Assembly: GCA_900551295.1 (NCBI GenBank)
Contig: URVJ01000006.1
Location: 1 to 64,000, forward strand
Origin: an uncultured Eubacteriales bacterium
GTDB lineage: Bacteria > Bacillota > Clostridia > Oscillospirales > CAG-382
Reading direction: 5' to 3'
DNA length: 64,000 nucleotides
The number at the start of each line of letters is the position of its first letter. The stretch's first letter is position 1. The position numbers were made by a program, and so were the translations under genes. Shown here piece after piece: positions 47,231 through 54,910 of this stretch. The notes beneath the pieces are model-generated. The model searched no databases. It worked only from the letters and a program-made list of their open reading frames with translations, and had not been told where the DNA came from.

Positions 47231-47379
47231 AGTGTTCACCTCCCTGTTATTTTAGCACGTCCTAAAGACATACTGATACATTTACTTTTATGTATTTTAC
47301 CACGGTTTTATCCAAAATACAATACCCTATGCGCATTTTTAACAACTTTTTCAATATTTGCGCCTGCAAGGAGATAAAA

Positions 47380-48315
47380 ATGAAAGAATTTCGTACAAAA
47401 TACACAGTCCGCACCGATCTTGCCGTCGAAGCACGGGCGTATTCCGCCGAAAAAGGCGACACTTCCGATGGAATTATAACCGCAAGTTATGAAAAAAGCG
47501 GTCTTATTATTGAAGAGCTGATTATAACAAACGAAACAGGTTCGCGCACTCTTTCAAAGCCCTGCGGGCGATACGTCACGGTAAACGCCGGAAAAATATG
47601 GAGTTACGACCGCCAAGCCTTTGACAATGCAGCCGAAGTTACGGCAGGGATAATACGTTCGTTCATACCCGAACGCGGTTCATGTCTTTTCTGCGGCATG
47701 GGAAACGCCGATATCACTGCCGACGCATTCGGCCCCCTTGCAGCGGAAAACTTTATTGTGACAAATCACATAAAATCAAGCGATCCCGACTTATTTTCTT
47801 CACTCGGACTGCGGCAGACAATGTGCGCGGTTCCGGGCGTGCTTGCAAAGACGGGAATAGAGGGTGCAAAAATAATTGAGGGCATAATTAAAAGAGCGCG
47901 TCCCGATTTTGCGATAGTCGCAGACGCGCTTGCCTCGCGGAAACTCTCTCGCCTCGGAACAACGATACAGATATGCGACAGCGGAATAAGTCCCGGTTCG
48001 GGCGTAAACAATGCGAGAAGTGCGCTGAGCCGCGAAAGTCTCGGAATACCGGTAATTGCGATAGGCGTGCCTACCGTCGTTGACGCGCAGACGCTTGCTC
48101 TCGATATTCTCTCCGACGCCGCTCAAAAAAGCGAAAATTCCGAAAGCTTTGCCGACGCCGAAAAGCTGCTTGCGGAAAATCCGTCCGCTTTTTTCGTTAC
48201 ACCCAAAGACACCGATCATATCGTACGCGACGCCGCCAAACTCGTCGCTTTTTCAGTAAATCTCGCTCTCCACAATGATATGACTACCGCCGAAATCGAA
48301 GAATTCCTGAGCTGA
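47380..48315 (+). CDS. gpr: Germination protease GPR
   Basis: GPR degrades small acid-soluble spore proteins at germination. It is made as a zymogen that self-processes near its N-terminus. The 311-residue protein has the family signatures CGMGNADITADAFGP, SDPDLFSSLGLRQTMCAVPGVLAKTG (as separate blocks), and CDSGISPGSGVNNARS. The N-terminal TDLAVEA is a candidate self-cleavage region. The start at 47380 follows AAGGAG. It is the clearest evidence that the organism forms endospores. A forespore sigma-G promoter is expected, but none could be assigned with confidence. Confidence 0.95.
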   Translation: MKEFRTKYTVRTDLAVEARAYSAEKGDTSDGIITASYEKSGLIIEELIITNETGSRTLSKPCGRYVTVNAGKIWSYDRQAFDNAAEVTAGIIRSFIPERGSCLFCGMGNADITADAFGPLAAENFIVTNHIKSSDPDLFSSLGLRQTMCAVPGVLAKTGIEGAKIIEGIIKRARPDFAIVADALASRKLSRLGTTIQICDSGISPGSGVNNARSALSRESLGIPVIAIGVPTVVDAQTLALDILSDAAQKSENSESFADAEKLLAENPSAFFVTPKDTDHIVRDAAKLVAFSVNLALHNDMTTAEIEEFLS

Positions 48316-48342
48316 TAACGAGGGGAACGCAGGGATACGCAG

Positions 48343-48446
48343 GGATACGCGCTTTTCTGAAGAAAAGCTGCAAAAGACTTTCGTAGCCCTTAATTTAGAA
48401 AAGAATTATGGGATACTCTCTGCCGCCGGCTTATACCGTCAGCCAC
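48343..48446 (+). repeat. Dispersed noncoding repeat, copy B
   Basis: Matches copy A (1-113, minus strand) in at least six ordered blocks, for example AGCCCTTAATTT (48385-48396) and TGCCGCCGGCTT (48421-48432). The internal hairpin GCTTTTC-TGAA-GAAAAGC (48351-48368) preserves the pairing but not the sequence of copy A. The terminal inverted repeat of copy A has decayed here. It sits 28 nt after the gpr stop codon. Confidence 0.65.
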
Positions 48447-48525
48447 CAAAAGGCAGGCGGCTGACTCAAATCTGAACAGGTGCCGAAGCAAGCTATGGCA
48501 ACCAAGAATAATAATAAAAAAAGAT

Positions 48526-48564
48526 AACTCTGTGCGTTGGATTTAACTTTGCACGGAGTTTTTT
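48526..48564 (+). terminator. Orphan terminator-like hairpin
   Basis: AACTCTGTGC (48526-48535) pairs with GCACGGAGTT (48551-48560) with one G-U pair and runs into TTTT. No gene ends directly before it; it may end the gpr transcript or an unrecognised small RNA. Confidence 0.55.
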
Positions 48565-48807
48565 GCTAAACATAAAAGTAACATTTGTAAAAGTCATCTC
48601 GCGCAAGCGAGCCGGGCGCAAAAATAAGTCCTGTTGACTGCGTAATAACTTGAAAAAATTACTTTTTCGCACCTCAAATAAAGTTTACGCAGAGCGCAGC
48701 GTGACATGGCACAAAACCCACATTATGTCAACCGATTTTTGCTTATATACCAACCCCATCGAGCAGTGCGGAGCATCTGCGAGCGAAGATAAGAATTTCG
48801 GAGGTGC

Positions 48808-48948
48808 ATGAAAAGTTTTACCGACGATAGTTTGATGTTCGGAAAGAAAGCCGCGCTTTCGCTGCGGCGTCTGAGCGGCGAAAATCTTTTGTTTACGCTC
48901 TTTAGAGCGCCGCGCCGCCTTTTCGATTCCGAAAAGGCGAGGGAATAG
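48808..48948 (+). CDS. Possible 46-residue protein
   Basis: An ATG frame three bases after GGAGG encodes MKSFTDDSLMFGKKAALSLR, continuing with a basic RAPRRLFDSEKARE end. Base composition resembles the surrounding repeat region. No homologue is recognised, so this may be noncoding repeat DNA with a chance frame. Confidence 0.2.
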   Translation: MKSFTDDSLMFGKKAALSLRRLSGENLLFTLFRAPRRLFDSEKARE

Positions 48949-49064
48949 AGTTGCACATGGAAGCGGATAACCCGTTTCCGCCTAAATTAAGCAACAATCC
49001 GCCAAAAGAAAAAGAAAGTGCAGACTTGCATAAAGCGCAAATCTGCAAATTCAAAAGGAGTGTT

Positions 49065-49133
49065 ATGAAGAAAATGAAAAAAACGCCGTTTGGCTGTATA
49101 TCAACCGGAAGAACCGGAAAGAGAGATGGATAA
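49065..49133 (+). CDS. Possible 22-residue peptide
   Basis: AAAGGAGTGTT precedes an ATG reading MKKMKKTPFGCISTGRTGKR and DG. The same frame is open upstream to a TTG near 48951. The segment could be part of a dispersed repeat; coding status is doubtful. Confidence 0.2.
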   Translation: MKKMKKTPFGCISTGRTGKRDG

Positions 49134-49388
49134 GCCGAGACGCGTTTTGCAAATTGAAGGGTTGGGATAAACAATCTGCGGTATGACAATAAAGGAATTT
49201 CAAAGCGTTTGCTCTTTTGCCTCGGCTTTGATTGTATTATAAGCGGCATTTCTTAAACCAGCCTGATGTCAATGTGAAATTAAGCAAAGCTTTATGTGAA
49301 AAAATTCTGAAAACGCATAAAATTTCCCGATGTGTAAATATTCTCTGTATAACGCGGCAAAAATTAATCCGAAAATTGCTTTATACTA

Positions 49389-49417
49389 TTGAAAAAGAAC
49401 CGAGTTAGTGCTAAAAT
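49389..49417 (+). promoter_or_regulatory. Promoter of smpB
   Basis: TTGAAA (49389-49394) and TAAAAT (49412-49417), 17-bp spacer, 39 bp before the smpB start. Confidence 0.7.
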
Positions 49418-49456
49418 ATACTCGTTATAGCTTTTTGACGGAAGGAAGTGTGCTGC

Positions 49457-49927
49457 ATGGCTGAAAAAACAAAGGAAAACCGCATTGCGGCTCAGAATAA
49501 AAAGGCATATCACGACTACTTTGTGGACGAAACATACGAGGCAGGCATCGCACTGTCGGGAACAGAGGTCAAAAGTGTAAGAACGGGCGCCGTCAATATG
49601 AAAGACTCTTTCTGCCGCGTCGAAAACGGCGAAATGATTATGTTCGGCGTACACATAAGCCCGTATGAAAAGGGAAATGTGTTCAATAAAGATCCTATGA
49701 GGCAGAGAAAGTTGCTGCTGCACAAAAAAGAAATCATGAAACTTTTCGGTCTGTGCGGCAAAGAGGGATATACGCTTGTTCCGCTTAAAATGTATTTCAA
49801 AGGCTCGCGCGTAAAAGTCGAACTCGGTCTGTGCCGAGGCAAAAAGAACTATGACAAGCGCGATTCAGAAGCAAAAAAACAGGCAAACCGCGACATTGAA
49901 AGAGCATTGCGCGACAGAAACAGATAA
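49457..49927 (+). CDS. smpB: SsrA-binding protein
   Basis: SmpB carries tmRNA into stalled ribosomes for trans-translation. The 156-residue OB-fold protein has the typical N-terminus (NRIAAQNKKAYHDYFVDET), LSGTEVKSVRTGAVNMKDSF, and the C-terminal basic tail (KKNYDKRDSEAKKQANRDIE) that enters the decoding centre. The start at 49457 (MAEKTKENR) follows GGAAG. Its RNA partner ssrA lies 1.4 kb downstream, after an esterase gene. Confidence 0.96.
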   Translation: MAEKTKENRIAAQNKKAYHDYFVDETYEAGIALSGTEVKSVRTGAVNMKDSFCRVENGEMIMFGVHISPYEKGNVFNKDPMRQRKLLLHKKEIMKLFGLCGKEGYTLVPLKMYFKGSRVKVELGLCRGKKNYDKRDSEAKKQANRDIERALRDRNR

Positions 49928-49948
49928 AATGTTCACAGGAGTATTTTT

Positions 49949-50258
49949 ATGATATACGAAACTCATAAAATCAAACTCGATTATTCCAAAATCGACGCGC
50001 CCTTTACGGGCTTTGAACCGACGCTGAAACTCATTTGAAGATATGAATGTTCCCTGCGAAAGCACACTCAGATTTGCCTCGGCTCTCAGAAAGTGCGGAG
50101 TACCGTTTGAAATGCATATCTATGAAAAGGGCGGCCACGGCATGGCGACGGGCAACAGAGTGACAAACAACTGCACCTTGCGCGCAAAAAACCGGATTGC
50201 GGAGTCTGCGGCATGGATTGCAGATAACAGAATCGGTTATATTGAAGAAATAAAATAA
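49949..50258 (+). pseudogene. Truncated duplicate of the downstream alpha/beta hydrolase
   Basis: The first 29 codons (MIYETHKIKLDYSKIDAP...) match the start of the intact gene at 50281. The frame then stops (TGA, 50035-50037), and the following 50038-50258 matches its C-terminal 70 residues (VPCESTLRFASALRKCGVPF through ADNRI-YI-EIK) in another frame. An internal deletion of roughly 560 bp with a frameshift, relative to the paralogue, explains this. The catalytic Ser region is lost. It is a remnant of a tandem duplication. Confidence 0.85.
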
Positions 50259-50280
50259 AAAACAGAAAGGAATATCGGCA

Positions 50281-51153
50281 ATGATTTACGAAACACATAA
50301 AATCGAGCTTGATTATTCAAAAATTAACGCGCCCAAAATCGACTATACCCCGACACTGACTCTTATGATTCCCAATCTTGAAAAGGAATTTGAGGGCTGC
50401 GACAACTACGCCGCACGTCCGACAGTACTTATTCTTCCCGGCGGAGGATATGCGTTCAGATCCGACAGAGAGGCAGAGCCTATCGCAATGCACTATCTCA
50501 CGCACGGTTTCAACTGCGCGGTACTGTACTATTCGGTAGCTCCGGCAATCTTCCCGGTTTCGCTGCTTGAAGTTCTGACCGCGGTCAAATTCCTGCGCGA
50601 TAATTCGGAAAAGTACCATGTATACAAGGATAAGCTGTATGTCTGCGGGTTTTCGGCAGGCGGACATCTTGCGGCAAGCGCAGGAACTCTGTGGAACGGC
50701 AAAGAGGCAAAGGATTATTTCGGAAATACCGACGATCTGAAGCCCTCCGGCACAATACTTGCATATCCCGTAATATCCAGCGACTTTGACGGCTGTACGA
50801 GAATACACAAGGGTTCGTTCAACAATCTTCTCGGCCCCGACAGAATGAATGACACGGATATGCTCGAATATCTCTGCCTTGACAGACGCGTAACGCGCGA
50901 TACTTCGCCTACATTTATCTGGAGCACGTTTGAAGACACCTGCGTTCCCTGCGAAAGCACACTCAGATTTGCATCGGCACTCAGAAAATGCGGCGTGCCG
51001 TTTGAAATGCACATTTACGAAAAGGGCGGTCACGGTATGGCAACGGGCGACAAGGTTACAAACAATGCCGTTTTCCGCGCAAAGGACTGGCTTGCGGAAT
51101 CTGCGGCATGGATCGCAGATAACAGAATCGCTTACATAGATGAAATAAAGTAA
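50281..51153 (+). CDS. Alpha/beta hydrolase, esterase/lipase-like
   Basis: This is a 290-residue serine hydrolase. The oxyanion loop is LPGGGYAFRSDREAE (LPGGGY in place of HGGG), the nucleophile elbow VCGFSAGGHLAAS gives G-x-S-x-G, and the catalytic His lies in KGGHGMATG. The pattern resembles the acetylxylan-esterase/carbohydrate-esterase branch, which removes acetyl groups from plant glycans; the true substrate is unknown. There is no signal peptide, so it acts inside the cell. A broken copy sits immediately upstream. Confidence 0.87.
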   Translation: MIYETHKIELDYSKINAPKIDYTPTLTLMIPNLEKEFEGCDNYAARPTVLILPGGGYAFRSDREAEPIAMHYLTHGFNCAVLYYSVAPAIFPVSLLEVLTAVKFLRDNSEKYHVYKDKLYVCGFSAGGHLAASAGTLWNGKEAKDYFGNTDDLKPSGTILAYPVISSDFDGCTRIHKGSFNNLLGPDRMNDTDMLEYLCLDRRVTRDTSPTFIWSTFEDTCVPCESTLRFASALRKCGVPFEMHIYEKGGHGMATGDKVTNNAVFRAKDWLAESAAWIADNRIAYIDEIK

Positions 51154-51197
51154 GGAACAAAAACGATCCGTCCGGTGAACATACGCGCGGCTGCGTA

Positions 51198-51226
51198 TTG
51201 ACAAAAACGCCGGACGGTGGTACAAT
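51198..51226 (+). promoter_or_regulatory. Promoter of ssrA
   Basis: TTGACA (51198-51203) and TACAAT (51221-51226) with a 17-bp spacer, about 68 bp before the mature 5' end. Confidence 0.82.
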
Positions 51227-51293
51227 ATTAAACACGAAATGTGCGGCAGTGTGCGTTTAAAGACGCATTTTCGCGGCAAAAATAAAAATATAT

Positions 51294-51648
51294 GGGGGCG
51301 TAAAGGTTTCGACGGGGATTCTAAAGTACGTTAAGCGGGCAGAGGTGCGGAAGCTCTTTAAAACGCCGCAATTTTAAAATTAAACGCTAACAATAATAAA
51401 TTAGCTTACGCTGCCTAACTTTGGCGGCCGTCATACCGATGAGGACTGCGGCTTCGGATATGGCGTCATTTTGCAGTGAACGTGAACGGAAACAAGCTTT
51501 GACGTCCGTCATGAACCAATGAAGCTACTCTTTGAGAGCTGCCTGTTTGTCGGTGCTCTTAAAGGGGAAATCTAACGACAAACTACGCTCGTAGAAAGAT
51601 GTGCGGCAGGGTTTTCGGACAGGAGTTCGACTCTCCTCGCCTCCACCA
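51294..51648 (+). ncRNA. ssrA: Transfer-messenger RNA
   Basis: tmRNA rescues stalled ribosomes and tags the nascent peptide for Clp proteolysis. The 5' end GGGGGCGTAAAGGTTTCGAC pairs with the 3' CGCCTCC, and the CCA (ACCA, 51645-51648) is encoded. The T-arm is GGAGTTCGACTCTCC. The resume codon GCT at 51386 opens ANNNKLAYAA, ending in TAA (51416-51418). The YAA end is the ClpX-recognised terminus. The 3' end is also a common integration site, and the sequence immediately after it belongs to a decayed mobile element. Confidence 0.97.
51620..51648 (+). other. Putative attachment site in the ssrA 3' end
   Basis: The T-arm and acceptor end of ssrA mark an abrupt change from core genes to decayed plasmid/ICE-like genes. 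Integrases of many islands use the 3' ends of tmRNA and tRNA genes. A matching right-hand repeat is not in the window, and no integrase gene is seen. Confidence 0.4.
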
Positions 51649-51726
51649 AATGGACATTGGACGAACACATATTTCTTTAACGGCGGTTTTGCTGTGAAGG
51701 TATGGCTCGGATAATGTCGGCAACAG

Positions 51727-51767
51727 AAAAAGTCCGCTGAGGTCACCACGATCCCAGCGGACTTTTT
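51727..51767. terminator. Bidirectional intrinsic terminator after ssrA
   Basis: A perfect 13-bp inverted repeat, AAAAAGTCCGCTG (51727-51739) with its complement at 51755-51767, gives T runs on both strands. It can end ssrA (plus) and the small gene at 51767-51931 (minus). Confidence 0.88.
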
Positions 51768-51931
51768 CACTTTTCTGCGTATTCGGGATGTTTCTCAAGC
51801 CATTCCTTGTAAAACACCTGTCCCTCATCACTTTCATAGAAACGGCAGATTTCCGGAATGATGTATCGTGCAAAGGCATCCAAAACCTCTTTCGGTATAT
51901 CTACATCATATTTGTTTTTCTTTTTGTCCAT
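51767..51931 (-). CDS. 54-residue conserved-looking mobile-element protein
   Basis: The product reads MDKKKNKYDVDIPKEVLDAF, then ARYIIPEICRFYESDEGQ, VFYKEWLEKHPEYAEK. It is helical and charged with an aromatic cluster; no catalytic motif is seen. It stops at the ssrA-distal terminator, so its transcript is probably complete. Proteins of this size and pattern accompany clostridial integrative elements in my recollection, but I do not know the function. The ribosome site is weak (AAAGG). Confidence 0.6.
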   Translation of the reverse strand: MDKKKNKYDVDIPKEVLDAFARYIIPEICRFYESDEGQVFYKEWLEKHPEYAEK

Positions 51932-52057
51932 ATGTGCCTTTCTGCCATCTATGCGCCCCTGGTTCGCCTGAGAGCCGTTTATTCTTTATCATGGGAAAAG
52001 ATATGCCCCACAGCGTTTACGTCGCTTGTGGAGCATAAATTTTCCGATTTTCGACCT

Positions 52058-52450
52058 TTATCCTGACAGATTTTCGCCCGCCTCCTTCGAGCGGATCAGC
52101 TTTGCATTTGACGGGTAATTGAGCGTAATCAGCGCTGGCTTTCCGAGACCCTGTTTCTTGCGGCAGATCAATCCGCTATATTCCAATTCTCGGAATATGC
52201 GTGTGACACACTGCCGACTTCGATGCAGCTTCTTCTGTGCCTGTTCTACGGTGAAGTAGAGACGGATCGTGCCGTCTGCCTCTATGAATCCGTTAACCTT
52301 TGAAATGCTGGCTCTGTCCAGCATAAGCGCGTACAGCACTTTTGCATCGTTGGATAGATCCGCAAGGCTGTCCTCCATAAGAAACCGCGGGAACGGTATG
52401 TACGATGCCGAAAGGCTCTCTGTAGTAAATCGTAAAAAATTCTGTGTCAT
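52058..52450 (-). CDS. RepA_N-type replication initiator, short
   Basis: The 130-residue protein resembles the N-terminal RepA_N domain of Firmicute plasmids and integrative elements: YIPFPRFLMEDSLADLSNDAK, VLYALMLDRASISK, then a winged helix (TVEQAQKKLHRSRQCVTRIF, GLICRKKQGLGKPALI). Family members usually run to 250 residues or more, so it lacks a C-terminal domain. It starts after AGGAGGTCAC and is preceded by a 10-bp tandem repeat. It is probably a remnant and unable to drive replication alone. Confidence 0.72.
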   Translation of the reverse strand: MTQNFLRFTTESLSASYIPFPRFLMEDSLADLSNDAKVLYALMLDRASISKVNGFIEADGTIRLYFTVEQAQKKLHRSRQCVTRIFRELEYSGLICRKKQGLGKPALITLNYPSNAKLIRSKEAGENLSG

Positions 52451-52458
52451 TGTGACCT

Positions 52459-52488
52459 CCTATCCCATCCTATCCCATCCTATCCATC
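52459..52488. repeat. 10-bp tandem repeat upstream of the RepA_N-like gene
   Basis: TATCCCATCC occurs twice in a row (52461-52480), followed by a partial copy TATCCATC. It could be iteron-like, but copies are few and spacing is one helical turn. Confidence 0.5.
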
Positions 52489-52693
52489 AAAAAACGGTAT
52501 TAATTGGATTGATGGATGACTCTATTGGGCGTTAGTTTATTTCTTATTGATTTAGGTATGAATTTCATCCTCTGTGAATGTTCGGAAATCCGACGTCCGA
52601 AAATCTCAATAACGGTACGCTCCGGAGCGTCTGGTTATCCACTATCTGAAAATCCGGTGACGGGAAATCCATACACGGATAATCCCCTTGTGG

Positions 52694-53026
52694 TCATAAT
52701 TCAGCCCGTTGCGACTGCTTGAGTAGTTCCCAAATTTCACACTGTTTCGCTTTCAACTCGACGATATCATCCTCATAGAAATGCCCTGTCTGATTGATAC
52801 GGCGGCAGATCTGGTTGATGTTTTCTGCAACGCGGCTGATGGCAGCAGCCAGTTTCTTTTGCTCGGTGTAATCCACTTTGATGATATAGCCGTCGATCGC
52901 CATCTTGCGCAGATAGGCTCCCATGTTTTTAGTGCCAAGCTGCTCCATCTTTTTCTGGATTAGTTGACGTTCCTGCTCGGTGACACGGAACTAAATGCGG
53001 GCTGGTCTGGTGCGATTTTTCATCAT
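52694..53026 (-). pseudogene. mobC: Plasmid mobilisation protein MobC, inactivated by a nonsense codon
   Basis: From ATG 53026 the frame reads MMKNRTRPARI, TAG (52993-52991), then FRVTEQERQLIQKKMEQLGT, KNMGAYLRKMAIDGYIIKVD and on to TGA at 52694. The family normally has a Lys at the stop position (R-x-x-I-K-F-R-V-T), so a single A-to-T change (AAG to TAG) accounts for the break. Residues after the stop are intact, and an internal ATG at 52948 could give an 84-residue product. MobC proteins assist relaxase at oriT. No relaxase is present here. Confidence 0.85.
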
Positions 53027-53194
53027 TCAATTCCCCCTATGTGAGTAATTTTGAAAATAAAAAGCACCCTCGGTTTAAAAATTGAGAGCGCGTGATAACG
53101 AAGATGATTCAGTTTTTTAGAGAATAGCAAGCACATCCGGTGTCCGTACATCCGGAAATTTTTGTTGTTGGGGGTATCCCAAACCCATCACCCA

Positions 53195-53270
53195 GCGTTG
53201 ACTATCATCATAATTTAATTGTAAATATTTTTCGAATATCCTTCAAGATGCATTGACTACAATCGTAATT
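53195..53270 (+). promoter_or_regulatory. Direct repeats over the AbiE promoter (putative operator)
   Basis: GCGTTGACTATCATCATAATT (the first 20 bases counted, 53195-53214, plus T) and GCATTGACTACAATCGTAAT (53250-53269, plus T) match at 17 of 21 positions. The second copy covers the -35 element, and is where an autoregulatory antitoxin would bind. Confidence 0.45.
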
Positions 53271-53281
53271 CTGAGTATAAT
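53253..53281 (+). promoter_or_regulatory. Promoter of the AbiE operon
   Basis: TTGACT (53253-53258) and TATAAT (53276-53281) with a 17-bp spacer, 31 bp before the start of the antitoxin gene. Confidence 0.78.
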
Positions 53282-53311
53282 ATTATTGAGTTATTGCGAC
53301 GAGGTGTTTGA

Positions 53312-53905
53312 ATGGATTATATTGCTGAACTCGCTGCCATTGCCAAGGAGCATGGCGGTATCATTGAAACAAAAATCGCAGCGCAGCATGGCATCTCAAA
53401 AGCTATGCTCTACAAGCTGTGCAAAGAAGATAGAATCCATCGCATTGTAAAGGGACAGTACATCCTTCCCGATGATATGGAGGATGAACTGCTGTCGATA
53501 AGCAAGCGTTCAACACAAATCATATTCTCTCACGAAACAGCTCTGTTCTTACATGGTATTTCGGACAGAACACCCTTTGAACACACAATCACTGCACCGT
53601 CCGGATGCATTCCTTCTGCGGCGATCAAAGCAGAGTGTAAAGTGTACTACATCAAGCCGGAGCTGTTTGATCTCGGCAAGACCGAGCTGAAAACGCCTGC
53701 CGGTAATCTCGTTCCCTGCTACGATCTGGAACGCACCGTTTGCGATGTGATCCGCAGCCGTAATAAGCTCGGAACGGAAACCTTTTTGGCGGCGCTGAAA
53801 CTGTACGCTGCCAATCCCAAGAAGGATTTGAACAAGCTCAATTCTTACGCGAAGAAGATGCGTGTGGCGAACATTCTGCGTCAATACTTGGAGGTGCTTC
53901 TGTGA
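53312..53905 (+). CDS. abiEi: AbiEi-type antitoxin of a type IV toxin-antitoxin system
   Basis: This 197-residue protein has an N-terminal winged helix (GIIETKIAAQHGISKAMLYK, residues 14-33, then LCKEDRIHRIVKGQYIL) and a C-terminal domain with LERTVCDVIRSRNKLG and the closing TLA/ILRQYLEVLL region, as in AbiEi/COG5340 antitoxins. In characterised systems AbiEi represses its own promoter through its N-terminal domain and counteracts AbiEii with the C-terminal one. It overlaps the toxin gene by 4 bp. Many Clostridia islands carry this pair. Confidence 0.9.
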   Translation: MDYIAELAAIAKEHGGIIETKIAAQHGISKAMLYKLCKEDRIHRIVKGQYILPDDMEDELLSISKRSTQIIFSHETALFLHGISDRTPFEHTITAPSGCIPSAAIKAECKVYYIKPELFDLGKTELKTPAGNLVPCYDLERTVCDVIRSRNKLGTETFLAALKLYAANPKKDLNKLNSYAKKMRVANILRQYLEVLL

Positions 53906-54726
53906 GCAAAGCAATGAGCCTGAAAGCAAAGATCCGCAACATTGCCAAGAAGAAAAACATCCCGGCTCAGGTGATCTTGCAGAACTATATGTTTGAGCGG
54001 CTGCTTGTACGCCTTTCTGCCTCAGCGTATAAAGAGAAGTTCGTTCTGAAGGGCGGTATGCTGGTGGCGGCCATCGTCGGTCTGGACAACCGGGCTACGA
54101 TGGACTTGGACACCACATTGAAAAACCTGCCCCTCACACCGGATGCGATCCGCAGTGCGTTGGAGCATGTCTGCGCCATTTCTTTGGACGATGGCGTGGT
54201 ATTCGAGATTGGAACCATCTCTCCCATCCGGGAGGATGATATTTACGGCGGCTACCGCGTCATGCTGAACGCCAGGTTCGACACACTTCTGACCCCGATG
54301 AGTATTGATGTGTCCACCGGTGATGCCATCACACCTCATGCGGTGCAGTACAACTTCTCCGAGATTTTTGATGATGAAAAGTCCTATGAGCTGTGGGCGT
54401 ATAACATTGAAACAGTCATGGCGGAAAAGGTGGAAACCATCCTGCGGCGTGGTGTGTTCAATACCCGCCCCAGAGATTTCTATGATGCCTACATACTGAC
54501 CACAACACAGAAATTTGATAAAGCCTTGTTTGCTGAGGCGCTGAGTACAACAGCCAAGCATCGCGGCACTGCGGAGCAGATCACAGATGTCCCTGGAATA
54601 CTGCACAACATCGAGGAAAGCCCGGAACTCCGCGCTATGTGGGAGAAATACCGCAAACAGTTTGCTTACGCGCAGGATATTACCTACGAACAGATTATAG
54701 ATGTGGTGAGGACTTTGGTCGAGTAG
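53902..54726 (+). CDS. abiEii: AbiEii-type nucleotidyltransferase toxin
   Basis: The 274-residue toxin belongs to the DUF1814/AbiEii nucleotidyltransferases. It has LKGGMLVAAIVGLDNRATMDLD with the two metal-binding Asp residues, and the C-terminal block AEKVETILRRGVFNTRPRDFYD. Known AbiEii family toxins act on GTP or transfer nucleotides to tRNA ends. It starts with GTG after GGAGGTG and overlaps the antitoxin stop. Infection-triggered growth arrest is the expected phenotype. Confidence 0.92.
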   Translation: MSKAMSLKAKIRNIAKKKNIPAQVILQNYMFERLLVRLSASAYKEKFVLKGGMLVAAIVGLDNRATMDLDTTLKNLPLTPDAIRSALEHVCAISLDDGVVFEIGTISPIREDDIYGGYRVMLNARFDTLLTPMSIDVSTGDAITPHAVQYNFSEIFDDEKSYELWAYNIETVMAEKVETILRRGVFNTRPRDFYDAYILTTTQKFDKALFAEALSTTAKHRGTAEQITDVPGILHNIEESPELRAMWEKYRKQFAYAQDITYEQIIDVVRTLVE

Positions 54727-54910
54727 TTATTTTCAACGACCTTGACTCGAAATAATGGGGTCTATTCCATCTCGCGGGTGCGAATGGGCGCACTAACCCC
54801 TTGGTTTACAACGCTTCCTGAATCGTCTATTCGACAAACTATGACAATGTTCAGGATACTCCGACACAGCTGATAGCTGCACAAAACTTCACTCAATTGG
54901 AGGCGTACAG

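Larger units (their letters stand above)
48316..49456. other. Gene-poor region with dispersed repeats
   Basis: This 1.1-kb gap between gpr and smpB holds a 10-bp tandem repeat (GCAGGGATAC, 48330-48349), repeat copy B (below), an orphan terminator-like hairpin (48526-48564), several GC-rich short palindromes, and two short frames (48808-48948, 49065-49133) with plausible ribosome sites. The texture differs from the neighbouring genes and looks like accumulated noncoding repeats. The smpB promoter lies at its right end. Confidence 0.55.

Noticed and set aside
48951..49133. 60-codon frame before smpB as a gene
   Set aside because: It lies in a repeat-like region, has only a TTG/internal ATG start with a weak site, and no recognisable domain; kept only as a low-confidence 22-codon possibility.
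50317..51279. 320-codon antisense frame over the esterase gene
   Set aside because: It is a Cys/Arg-rich shadow with no ribosome site or motif; the plus-strand hydrolase has a full catalytic set.
51583..51879. Minus-strand frame across the ssrA 3' end
   Set aside because: The GESNSC-type peptide is the familiar spurious translation of the antisense tmRNA end; the RNA gene and the terminator explain the sequence.
52516..52722. 68-codon frame upstream of the mobC remnant
   Set aside because: The composition is odd, there is no ribosome site, and it spans a perfect palindrome (52617-52630); it is more likely decayed element DNA.
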